From: Liopterus haemorrhoidalis
Lineage: Eukaryota > Arthropoda > Insecta > Coleoptera > Dytiscidae
Direction: 5' to 3'
DNA: 64,000 bases
NCBI GenBank assembly: GCA_963971575.1
Contig: OZ020616.1
Coordinates: 1,508,924 to 1,572,923, forward strand
A program made the position numbers and the translations under genes. Position 1 is the first letter of the stretch; the number at the start of each line of letters is the position of its first letter. Of this stretch, positions 1 through 9,627 are shown piece by piece. Below the pieces are notes generated by a model. It was not told the origin of the DNA. It worked only from the letters and a program-made list of their open reading frames with translations, and searched no databases.

Positions 1-745
1 AAACATCTAAAAAACATACCCCCCTAAAAATATAAACAAATATGTGCTCATCGAAAAAAAAATATTTTTTTTAAATTCTGAGTAGGGTATCAAATGAAAG
101 CCCTTAGTACGTGGATTAACGATCAAATTTTTATTTTTGAAAAATAAATTATTTTGATGCGATTTTTGCCAAAATTGTGCAAAAAAAATTTTGTCCCACA
201 CCCTGTAGCCCAGATGGTTTAAACTAAAACTCTAAAAAAATTCTAAGTAATGTATATTGGTGTGAACCGACATAGTACAACAGGAATTTTTGATCAGATT
301 ATGTTTTCGGAAAATAACGCATTTTTTGTGGTTTTTGGTTCACAAAGTACAAAAGTTATACCAATGTAAGACAATCACATGCATGGCATGCGATGGCGTA
401 ATGGGTTAGAGCACTGCTAGAAAACGAAGGGTTTCGAGTTCGAGAACGGAGTGAATTTAATTTTTCCTGTTTTTTTTTTTTTGCATTTTTATAATGTAGA
501 AATTATTTTATCAAAATTCTAGTTATATTTTAACAAATGTTGTATTTAATTTTTAAGAGCGTAAATTTAATAACCAGTCTTATTATATGATTAACAGACG
601 ATAAATTATTTTAAAAATATCGTTCATTTTGCCGTGATTACTACAAAGTAAAATTTGTCCTACACACTCAGCATACCGCCTTCACTTATTATATACCTGC
701 GAAACCCTGAAATGTGTGAATATTCACACTTCACATCAATTTTTT
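1..745 (+). mobile_element. Repeat family A copy 1 (DINE-1-like, truncated by window edge)
   Basis: Near-identical to 9548-10482 and 34518-35486 but lacking the GTCT microsatellite head, which lies before the window. It ends with the perfect palindrome GTGTGAATATTCACAC at about 715-730, followed by TTCACATCAATTTTT. A tRNA-like segment is at 384-450. Confidence 0.75.
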
Positions 746-812
746 ATGTTTATATGCAACAAGAGGAATATAATAAAAAAAATTAAAAAATCATGCGTAT
801 CCCCTATTCACC
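745..812 (-). mobile_element. Terminal fragment of the AATAGGGGATA element family
   Basis: The segment ending ATGCGTATCCCCTATTC is the reverse complement of the left end of the element at 46757-47696, including the ATATAATAAAAAAAATT tract. It stops 75 bp before the ADAR exon at 888. Confidence 0.6.
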
Positions 813-887
813 TCAGTACAGAATGGCTTTTTGTTTAAGAAACGTTCCCAACGCCTGGTTTATATTAATTATGTTGTGTTGTTTCAG

Positions 888-3330
888 AGCAATATGCGGT
901 CGCATTGAGAACACGGTACAGGGCCTACCTCCTCCTTACCGGCTGAACAGGCCGGAGCTGTCTCTGACGACGAGCAGCGAAGTGCGACGCCCGATAAAGG
1001 CGCCCAATTTCAGCGTGAATTGGACGATCGGGCAAGCGCGGCACGAGGTGATCAACTGCCTGACGGGCAAGAGCGACACGGGGGTGGCGAGCCGCCTCTG
1101 CAAGCAGGCGCTCTTCCGCCGCTGGCAACATATACGTACACTGCTGCCCGGATCACTGACAGGCGCGCACGAAAACAACGTGCACGCTATCATGTACTCC
1201 CAGGCCAAGCAGACCGTGGAGCCCTATAACGTGAGTATAACTGTAAAACTAGGTCCAGATTAGCGAGCTGATCCTGTAATGTAACACGCCGTGTAAAATT
1301 TTTATCTAATTTGGACGGGGTCATATGCACAAGCGGAGCGGTTCGTTAAGCGTTCGACCTAATCCACTATGTCGGTTTTTATCGCGAACACAAAGGAGTT
1401 CGCCGATTTTTGTTGGACGCGTTCAAGGTAATTTTGACGCTCGTGGGCATAGACGTTTGACATAACCTAGAGTAGATAATAAATGCTATAGTCCAGTGTT
1501 TCTCAACAGGTGGTCCCCAGAAAAAATTTAGTAGTCCGCGAAAGTTTTTATGTGTTTCTTGCAGATTTTTTTTTTAAATTTTGTATGCACATTTTTTATT
1601 TAAATAATTTATATTTTATTTATTTTCTGTGTATTTTCTACAAATAAAATAAATGTATTTAGTAGCACATTAAATATATTTGTTTTCTTGCAAAAAATTA
1701 ACCAACAATTATTATTAGTGGTCCGCGTTAGAAAATTATATATTATACTGGTCCGCGGTGTGTTTTTGGTTGAGGAACACTGCTATAGTCCATTCAAACG
1801 TTAGAATATAGTATTGCTTCTATGGGAAATGGGAGCGGTGTTGACGGCTGTTGTAAAACTGTCCAATATGCCAATGAACCCATAATATTATGCGTAATTT
1901 TATATTCTTTGGTGCATAATTTATTCAAATTAAATGGAAAAAGTATCAGGTAAAAATTATTAACCATTTGCAACGCGTTTTACAGCTGGCAACCTCGCCA
2001 AGGAAGAAAATGATAGTGTTATTGGAAGAACCCATTAGAGAGTATGAAAATGAACTACTCCATTTGCCCTGTACTGCATTCTAACGTTTGAACGGACTGT
2101 AGTTAATATATTTTTACCGACCGCCAACATAAGGGAGGTATTATGATCATACCGATTTTGACATTTCGATGGATCTCCACGAATTGAGATCCCTACATAA
2201 CGTTTTGACTATTTTTAGCATGATGTCTGTCGGTCTGTCTGTCTGTCCGTACGTCCGTCCGTATGTCTGTCGGTCTGTGTATACGTGCAGAGCAAATTCG
2301 GCTAAAAGGATTTTTATGAAACTTCATATTTAAGCTTTTGACAACAATGGCACGAGTTGATCAACTTAAAAATCGGTTAACTAAAAATGGCAGTTTACTC
2401 GTGTCGGTTTTAAGTTTTTTGCGAATATTTCACAACTGAGATATTTCGAAAAAAATTATTTAACAAAAGTTGCTACAAAAATAATAACTAACAACTTTTA
2501 TTTGAAACAATTTTTGATAAAGCAGCATAAATTAAACAAGTACTTTGTGAAGGCGGTCGGTTCTGTGGTAGCCACAGCTGATTTTTAGAATCTTGCAATG
2601 AACGGAGATATTTCCAAAAAAAAAATTTTTTTGCACGTTTTTCGAGATTTTTTCGTAGTTCTTTGAAGCCCTTTGCGGCATCCTACAAAAAAACTTACGA
2701 AAGCTAAATTATAGGGAATTTATTTTTGTTTAATTCAGTATAATAATAGTTTTTTCGAATTTTGCAATGGAACAGAGATATTTGCAAAAAAAAAATTGTA
2801 TATTTTACGAGGTTTTTCTCGTTAGGGCAAAAAAATGTAGTTGCAAAATGTGACCTCGAAAATAGCACCCAAGAATAAGTGTTGGGTGGGTCTCACCAAT
2901 TTCCAAAACACCCGCAAAATTCTGGACTATTCGCGACTGCAAATAACAGTGAGACATCTGGTGGAGACTGGCTAAATTAAACAGAAGCGTATATTTGGAT
3001 AATATTTGTAGCGTGTTGTGCTGCAGTTTATGTGAATTAAGAAGTATTTTAAAATATAGTGACTTAAATACAGTGCTGTTTTGCCGAAATATTGTTTGAA
3101 CAGATAAATATTAAGAAAAAACTTCTGACATATACGCTTCTGGTCGGCCATTAGCTGTTGTACGCAGCGCCGCCAACGTTAGTTTCAGTCGCGAATACGG
3201 GACGAATTAGTAACATGCGATACTTGTGTTGCAGATTGCGAAGCAAAACCTATGCGAGGCGTTCGTGAAAGCGGACCTAGGGGCCTGGATAAAGAAGCCC
3301 CTGGAGCAGGACCAGTTCGCGGTGGACTGA
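888..3330 (+). CDS. Adar: ADAR, adenosine deaminase acting on RNA (C-terminal two exons, 5' partial)
   Basis: Two exons are joined: 888-1230 (acceptor gtttcag, donor gtgagt, phase 0 at its end) and 3235-3330 (acceptor tgttgcag, stop TGA). The translation matches the C-terminal part of the ADAR2-type deaminase domain: KAPNFSVNW, EVINCLTGK, SRLCKQALFRRW, and the final LGAWIKKPLEQDQF. ADARs convert adenosine to inosine in double-stranded RNA in the nucleus. By alignment from memory, the human ADAR2 residues that hold inositol hexakisphosphate (K662, Y668, K672, W687, K690, D695) are all present with exact spacing in SQAK...EPYN...IAK...GAW..K....D. The zinc-binding His/Glu/Cys residues and the dsRNA-binding domains lie upstream, outside the window. 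The 2-kb intron is filled with mobile elements. A polyadenylation signal AATAAA is at 3641-3646. The identification is secure; only the missing 5' part is unknown. Confidence 0.95.
1250..1400. repeat. Dispersed repeat (GGTCCAGATTAGC family), copy 1
   Basis: Begins just after the ADAR exon donor and closely resembles 26530-26680 (GGTCCAGATTAGC, CTGTAATGTAA, ACGCCGTGTA, TTCGACCTA). No clear inverted ends were seen. Confidence 0.5.
1489..2099. mobile_element. TA-duplicating MITE, interrupted by a hAT MITE
   Basis: Inverted ends TAGTCCATTCAAACGTTAGA and TCTAACGTTTGAACGGACTG are flanked by TA (1487-1488 and 2100-2101). The first five bases are separated from the rest by the hAT insertion at 1494-1782. 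Confidence 0.75.
1494..1782. mobile_element. hAT-type MITE
   Basis: Ends CAGTGTTTCTCAAC and GTTGAGGAACACTG are inverted, with an exact 8-bp target duplication CTATAGTC (1486-1493 and 1783-1790). Related sequence is at 44415-44490. Confidence 0.85.
2112..2600 (+). mobile_element. Repeat family B copy 1 (GTCT/GTCC-bearing)
   Basis: Starts ACCGACCGCCAAC, then CATACCGATTTTGACATTTC, a GTCT/GTCC/GTAC microsatellite near 2228-2280, and ends near GGCGGTCGGTTCTGTGG with a short hairpin CTGTGG..CCACAG. Related copies are at 25146, 32696, 36355, 37063 and 60650. Confidence 0.7.
2930..3195. mobile_element. TTCGCG MITE copy 1, beside the last ADAR exon
   Basis: Short inverted ends TTCGCGACTG and CAGTCGCGAA, TA duplication at 2928-2929 and 3196-3197, length 266 bp. 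A second copy is at 20146-20411. The right end lies 39 bp before the final ADAR exon. Confidence 0.85.
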
Positions 3331-3660
3331 ACCACCTGCACCTGAACGCACCTGTGTGTACCTGTTCGTGTACCACTCCCCCCACACCGCAGTATTTTAA
3401 CAAGTGACACGAGTCGTCTCATTGTGATAATATTATGTACGTTCTCAAGACGGTCAATTTAACTGTAAGCTTAGTTCGGAGTAGAGGGGTGGAAGGAGGA
3501 GGAGCAGGAGGCACCACCACCACCTGAGAGAGTGGCCCCCGGGGCCCGACACGGCCCCCGCCACTTCGCCGCCGCCGCCCATCTTCACAATACACAATTT
3601 ACTTAACAGCATTTAGTAGCAAATTGTTCAATCTTTATGCAATAAAGTTATAAGATAAGC
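3331..3660 (+). other. ADAR 3' UTR and polyadenylation signal
   Basis: GC-rich sequence after the stop codon becomes AT-rich and holds a canonical AATAAA at 3641-3646. The next mobile element starts at 3676, so the transcript probably ends close to its left edge. Confidence 0.6.
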
Positions 3661-3675
3661 CGTTAAACTCTCTAA

Positions 3676-5300
3676 GGGTACGAACACGTAGAAAGATTGC
3701 TGCTGGCGCCGACCGATGAAAATAAATATGTACCTTTAAATGTACCTGAACACGTATGAAGATTGTCGGCAAGTGAACCATGTACATGAAACACTAGGGT
3801 AATATTTGAAATACTAGGAAATATTTAAAATAATAGGAAAATATTTGAAATACTAGGGAAATATTTGAAATATGTACTAGGGACATATTTGAAATAATAG
3901 GTAAATATTTGAAATACTAGAAAATATTTTAAATATGTACTAGGCAAATATTTGAAATACTATAGAAATATTTCAAATATTTACTAAGGAAATATTAACT
4001 ATAATATTAACTAGAATATTTACTAAGGAAATATTTGAAATATTAGGAAAATATTTTATATACTATAAAATATTTGAAATAATAGGGAAATATTTAAAAT
4101 AATAGGGAAATATTTAAAATACTAGGAATTATTTTAAATAATAGGGAAATATTTGAAATATATACTAGGCAAATATTTGAAATACTATGGAAATATTTCA
4201 AATATTTACTAAGGAAATATTAACTAGAATATTTACTAAGGAAATATTTGAAATATTAAGAAAATATTTGAAATAGGTACTAAGAAAATATTTTATATAC
4301 TGGAAAATATTGGAAATATTAGGAAAATATTTGATATACTAGAAAATATTTGAAATAATAGGGAAATATTTAAAATACTAGGAATTATTTTAAATAATAG
4401 GGAAATATTTGAACTACTGGGAAATATTAGAAACAATAGAGATATTTGAAATACTAGGAAATATTTGAAATATGTACTAGGCAAATATTTGAAATATTAG
4501 GAAAATATTTGAAATACTAGGCAAATATTTGAAATACTATAAAATATTTGAAATATGTACTAGGGAAATATTTGAAATATATATAGAGAAATGTTAGAAA
4601 ATACTTAAATACTAGGAAAATATTTGAAATATTAGGAAAATATTTAATTTACTAGAATATATTTGAAATAATAGGGAAATATTTGAACTACTAGGAATTA
4701 TTAGAAACAATAGAGAAATATTTGAAATATGTACTAGGCAAATATTTGAAATACTATAAAATATTTGAAATATGTACTAGGGAAATATTTGAAATATATA
4801 TAGAGAAATATTAGAAAATACTTAAATACTAGGAAAATATTTGAAATATTAGGAAAATATTTAATTTACGAGAATATATTTGAAATAATAGGGAAATATT
4901 TGAACTACTAGGAATTATTAGAAACAATAGAGAAATATTTGAAATATGTACTAGGCAAATATTTGAAATACTATAAAATATTTGAAATATGTACTAGGGA
5001 AATATTTGAAATATATATAGAGAAATATTAGAAAATACTTAAATACTAGGAAAATATTTGAAATACTGACATTTTCACACAACAAATATCAAATACAAAT
5101 ACCACGGAGAAAGTATTTGCAAATACAAATACCAAAATCATTTTTTTTTTTATATATATATATGAAGTATTATATTTCAGAAATTAATTAAAATACTTTT
5201 TGCTCTGGCCGGCAGTCACTAGCATCAACAAGTGCTGAAAACTTGTTCTTATAAGCATCGATAAATACGCCGGAAACAATCTTTCTAGGTGTTCGTACCC
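3676..5300. mobile_element. PIF/Harbinger-type MITE carrying an AT-rich minisatellite
   Basis: Inverted ends GGGTACGAACACGTAGAAAG and CTTTCTAGGTGTTCGTACCC differ at one position over 24 bp. The flanking TAA at 3673-3675 and 5301-5303 fits a 3-bp target duplication. No transposase frame is present; most of the interior is a tandem array. Confidence 0.75.
3795..5070. repeat. AT-rich minisatellite, ~20-bp unit (AAATATTTGAAATACTAGGG)
   Basis: Dozens of imperfect copies of a ~20-bp unit. From about 4574 a higher-order period of about 218 bp is visible: the marker GAAATATATATAGAGAAAT recurs at about 4574, 4791 and 5009. The same unit occurs at 19340-19455 and, inverted, at 50810-52000. Confidence 0.9.
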
Positions 5301-5303
5301 TAA

Positions 5304-5860
5304 CATCTTATTTGTTCATCCATCATTATTGTTGAGATTCCTAATCGATTCAGTTCCTCACTTTGTTGTGAAAACCCAGCTAAATTAGGACTGTTACTTA
5401 ATCACCTTTTTAAATCAGCAGATAACTCTTTTTCATATGTTTTTATACATCCAGCAGTACGACTTTTTCGACAAAACACTTAATTTTGAGATCACAAACT
5501 TTTGTTTTTCTTTTATGGATAGATTTTGGTTATTGTGAAAAAAAAAAACAGGTTTTAAAATAAAACCGGACGTAAGCTATTTATTTATTTTTTTCTCATT
5601 TGTATTTCAGACTACTATTGCTCTTTACTTTATTTATAAGAATATAAATTTAAATAAAAATAAGATTATCTTTGCAGAAACAATAAATTTTTGGGAATAG
5701 GTATTTTCACAAAAATAGTTAGTTTTTTTAGTTTATTATTAGTAAATATGTTATAATAAAAAATAAACACATCTTAAATACAATGCATAAAGTCCATTCA
5801 CGATAAAAATGAGATGACGTCACGGTTGGAAAACTTGATGTGTTGCTAGGTAGTAGACGA
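5304..5860. other. Convergent intergenic region, nothing recognised
   Basis: AT-rich DNA between the Harbinger-type MITE and the decarboxylase stop. It should contain the decarboxylase 3' end. No coding or inverted-repeat structure was recognised. Confidence 0.4.
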
Positions 5861-7951
5861 TCAGTGCCTGGCCAACAACTGGTCTATGATCGGCTGAACA
5901 TGTTTTGTTGACACTGCAATCTCCCCGCGCTGTATGTAGGCGAGCGAGTTGTGGTCGACGGTGTCTGGCTGTTCTCCCGCACCCACCCTGTAGCGGTAGT
6001 TCACCATTATACCGCAAGAGGCGGCAAGGCCACGGCCACCTGTATCCGCCAGCCAGTTCACTCGCCACAGCTCTGCGCCATTCCGCAGGTGGAAATTTGC
6101 TGCAACCGATATATTGTTTTCATTAGCGAGGAAGTATACTTGAGCCAAAAGGAATCGGGAAATTCTTTGACTACAATTGCTGGTCGAAAGCACTTCATTT
6201 TTCAAAATACAAGTGCTGACTTAAAAAAAAGGTCCTCACTTCCAAAATACAACTGATGGCCTAAAAAAGGGTCCTCTTTTCAAACTACGAGTGATTACCT
6301 TAAAAAAAGGTCCTCACTTCCAAAATACAAGTGATTCCCTAAAAAATAAAGGTCATTTTGACTAAAACATGTAAAAACCATGTTTTTTAAGCTCTGGGGG
6401 GAGGGCTCAAGCCCGTAAGCTCCCCCTGGGTGTGTGCCTGGTTAGATAAGTAGGCCTGCTTAGTTGTTTATTTTAATTATAGACTGTTATTAGTCTTTTA
6501 TTTTAATAAAACATTCCTTCTGAAATCATTTTAATTTGTGTTTGATGATAATTTTGAAGTTTAATCATTTTTAACTAAGGAAGGTAAGGTTTAAAATGAC
6601 GTAAGTGCAAAGTTTCTGCACCAGGGTATATCATACGTACCCACGTTGCAGAGGGCATACCCGGCCTTCTTCTCGAGGTAGATATATCGCACGCAGAGGC
6701 GAGTCAGCGCAGGTCTCAGAGTATCCGACAGCCCAGGTATCTGCAGCCACGCATTGGAGGTGAGCAGTCGCCGTAACTCTTGCAGCATGTCTGTCGGGCT
6801 GTCCGTGTCGAGCAGCTTCATCAGCGCCCGCGTCTCCTCGGGGAAGATCAGGTCTCGCTCCGTCAATCTGTCAAACAACCACCGCCTGAAGCCCGGCACC
6901 GGGGAAAGTGTGGACAGTCCCGTAAGTGTAGGGAACTCGCTAAGCAGTTCGCCGGCAACTCGCTTTATCATATAGTTGCCGAGCTCTATGCCCTGGAGAC
7001 CGGGCTGCGTAGAAGATATAGAATAGAAGATGGCGGCTCGCGGTGTTGGCGACGGTCCGTGTGTTTCGGCAACGGCTCCGGAGCCCCACGGCGCCCCCAT
7101 CAGTCCGCGCACGCTCCCTATAATGTCCGGACGGAGCGCTGTGTGCAGTACCACGAGCGGCTCGCCTGGCATACTACCGTGCGTGTACACAAAGCACCGC
7201 CTGTCCTCAGCCACGCGCTGCTTCAGATCAGTCCACGAGCGCACCGGATGAACCGCTTCGTATTCACTTACCTTCTGCAGCATGTCGCAGGAGGATTGCC
7301 ACGTGATACGCTGCAGCCGCAAAAAGCCAACACTGAACCAGAGCAACAACAGCCGCCGCAGCTCGCGGTTCAAGCGCCTCAGGTGGGGGCTAGCGCCGCC
7401 GCCGCTCTCCAATAGCCGCAGCAGGTCAACCCGCAAGTCCACTAGAAACTTCACGCCGCCCTTTTGCCGACCGATGTGCGTGAACAGCCACTGGTAACGA
7501 GGACTCAACTCACTCTGTAGACGCTCCGTAAGTTCCATCAGTTTCGTATCATTCTCAGCTTTCTCATTACTAAGGAGACTCGCTGTTTTCTGAACTGCTG
7601 CGAAATCACTCGAATAATTTGTTGAAAGATCTATCAAGAAACTATTTCTCCCTCCTTCATTTAAATTCTGGTAGTGAGAGCACAACTCGTTGATTTTATT
7701 CTGGTAAGAAAACTCATCAAATGAACTGTTCGAACACTTATGATATTTGAGTTACTTACGTCAATAATGGAATGGTTCGTGTTGACATTCCTGAGATCGA
7801 CAGTATCTCGCAACAAATTCTGTGATGTCTGCAAATTATGTTGTATCTCCGAATTCTGTATATTTGCCGCCGTTGAATGCCGAGTTTGTAAGTGGAATAT
7901 ACATCGTCTAGTCAAATTTAGTGAATATATTTTCGAAAAATTAAATGCCAT
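5861..7951 (-). CDS. Mcd: Malonyl-CoA decarboxylase
   Basis: Three exons on the minus strand: 7951-7760, 7700-6641 and 6099-5861, giving 496 residues (human MLYCD has about 493). The enzyme decarboxylates malonyl-CoA to acetyl-CoA and so controls fatty-acid oxidation. Diagnostic motifs include [45 protein letters not shown] and [16 protein letters not shown]. Ser330 in LSPVPGF and His421 in NFHL fall at the spacing of the catalytic Ser329/His423 pair of the human enzyme. The first exon encodes a basic, Ser/Thr-rich leader ([19 protein letters not shown]) that looks like a mitochondrial targeting peptide. The protein ends in ARH, so no canonical SKL-type peroxisomal signal is visible. Exon junctions are GTAAGT at 7759 and GTACGT at 6640. 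The gene shares a short upstream region with the divergent ankyrin gene and converges on ADAR. Confidence 0.95.
6195..6365. repeat. Degenerate GAGGACC-family tandem repeat in decarboxylase intron 2
   Basis: About three to four units of the form AAAAAAGGTCCTCACTTCCAA separated by ~45 bp. The unit is shared with arrays at 9440-9560, 10483-10665, 27915-28115 and 39850-40325. Confidence 0.65.
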
Positions 7952-8221
7952 TGCTCTATACTAAAATAAAACTCTAAAAAACTATTTAAAAAAAATGTAT
8001 TTAAATTAGATTAAAACTCATACAAATAATGAAGTGAAATTGTTCTTGTTTTCGTGGTTGAAAAGAGGTTATGTTATACTTGACAGCTGTCATTGTCAGA
8101 ATGACAGCTGATCGTGTTCCTGCCCTAATCCCTCTGTTTTATGTGGATTTATACGAAATGTGAACCTACAATCACACAGTTTTGTAGTCAGTAAAAAGCC
8201 CGTGCTGTTTAAAATAATAAT
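7952..8221. promoter_or_regulatory. Bidirectional promoter between decarboxylase and ankyrin gene
   Basis: Only 270 bp separate the two divergent start codons. The interval contains a perfect 12-bp palindrome TGACAGCTGTCA at 8081-8092 and a near copy ATGACAGCTGAT at 8101-8112. The palindrome resembles the TGIF-type (Drosophila achi/vis) TALE-homeodomain consensus as I remember it; binding is inference. Confidence 0.5.
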
Positions 8222-9593
8222 ATGAAAAAAGTAATTAAATTCGTGAAAGGGAAAAAGGAAGAGGAAAGTAGCAAAGCACTAAGCATAGACAGCAAGAAGT
8301 CCCCTCAAGAGAAGAATGTGGTGGTGGAAGAGCAACAAGCACAACAGCAGCAACCAACTCAACATCGGAGAGTTGCGGGTGGCAGCGATGCAGGCGTTGT
8401 TGACGAGCAGTCCCAGCTCGAGGAGTTTTTATCGGCGGACAAGTCCATCACGAAGCTGCACAAGGCTGTATGGGCGGAGAACACGGATAAGTTACGTAGC
8501 ATTATCAAGACACACGACATAGACATAACGGATCGGCTGGACCGGACCGCGCTTTACTATGCCGTACTGAAAGAAAACGCTGATCTGGCCGAGTTGTTGC
8601 TGGAGAACGGTGCCAGTCACAGCATCCCTGACATTGACGGTGTTACTCCTCTGCTGCGGGCAGTGCACCAGGGTGCCCGGGATTGCGTGCTAGCGTTGCT
8701 CAAGCATGGAGCGGACCTCAAGCGCGTCGACAAGGACCTGAACGGCTGCCTGCACTACGCGGTCAGCGCTCGACGACACTCGCTTCTAAGTCTCCTGGTG
8801 AACCAGGCGGCTGACTGTAATCAACACAATGCCGTGAGTATATGTCTCTGGGTGTGCTTTGCGTACCGTTACCTGTTCCGCGCTGTTTCAGGCCGGCGAA
8901 TGTCCGCTGCATATTGCCGCTCGTCTCGGGGAAGCTGAGATGGCCGAGACACTGCTTACATTTGGAGCCGCGACGGACGTAGCGGATATTCGTGGCGGCA
9001 CCGCTCTGATGGCAGCAGCCACAGCAGGGCATGCTGACATTGCAGCCCTTCTACTCGCCCACAATGCCGATCCAGACATCCGGGACGCACAAGGTACGAT
9101 TCTGTTTAATACACACACCGGCAATTTTAAAGAAACAGATTGAAAATGATATTTTTTTTTTAAATTTTATTATTTTATAGCCTATATCTAGATAACTTTG
9201 AATGCTCTACTAAACCGTAGGGAAAGATTGTATCGACGCCAAGGAGAACAAAATGCACCATTTAATTTTGCTACTACTGTATCTTTAAGTCAGCGGTCGG
9301 GCAACCGGGGTAAATTACCCAAAATGGGGTAAAAATTAAATTTTTGGGGGTAATAAGAAATTTTTTCCAATTTGCTATTTTATAAACGTATTAGTAGCGC
9401 ACTAAGGAAAAGGGCGCTGAGGGGCTTGACTAAGGGGCGCCATTGTGAAGGTGAGGACCTTTTTTTTTTCTCATCATTTAGATTTTGGGAGGTGAGGACC
9501 TTTTTTTTGCTCGTCATTTGGATTTTGAGAGGTAAGGACCTTTTTTAGGGTTTTGTAGGTATGACCAAAAAACCCTTATACCGTCATTTTGTC

Positions 9594-9627
<34 letters not shown>

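Noticed and set aside
3795..5070. CRISPR-like array
   Set aside because: The repeats are degenerate and contiguous, without regular unique spacers, inside a eukaryotic MITE.
7255..7285. An intron donor (GTAAGT) inside the large decarboxylase exon
   Set aside because: The coding continues [10 protein letters not shown] exactly as in the human enzyme, so the motif is exonic.
7030..7497. Plus-strand open frames opposite the decarboxylase exon
   Set aside because: Shadow frames of a GC-rich coding exon; the minus-strand frame matches a known enzyme.
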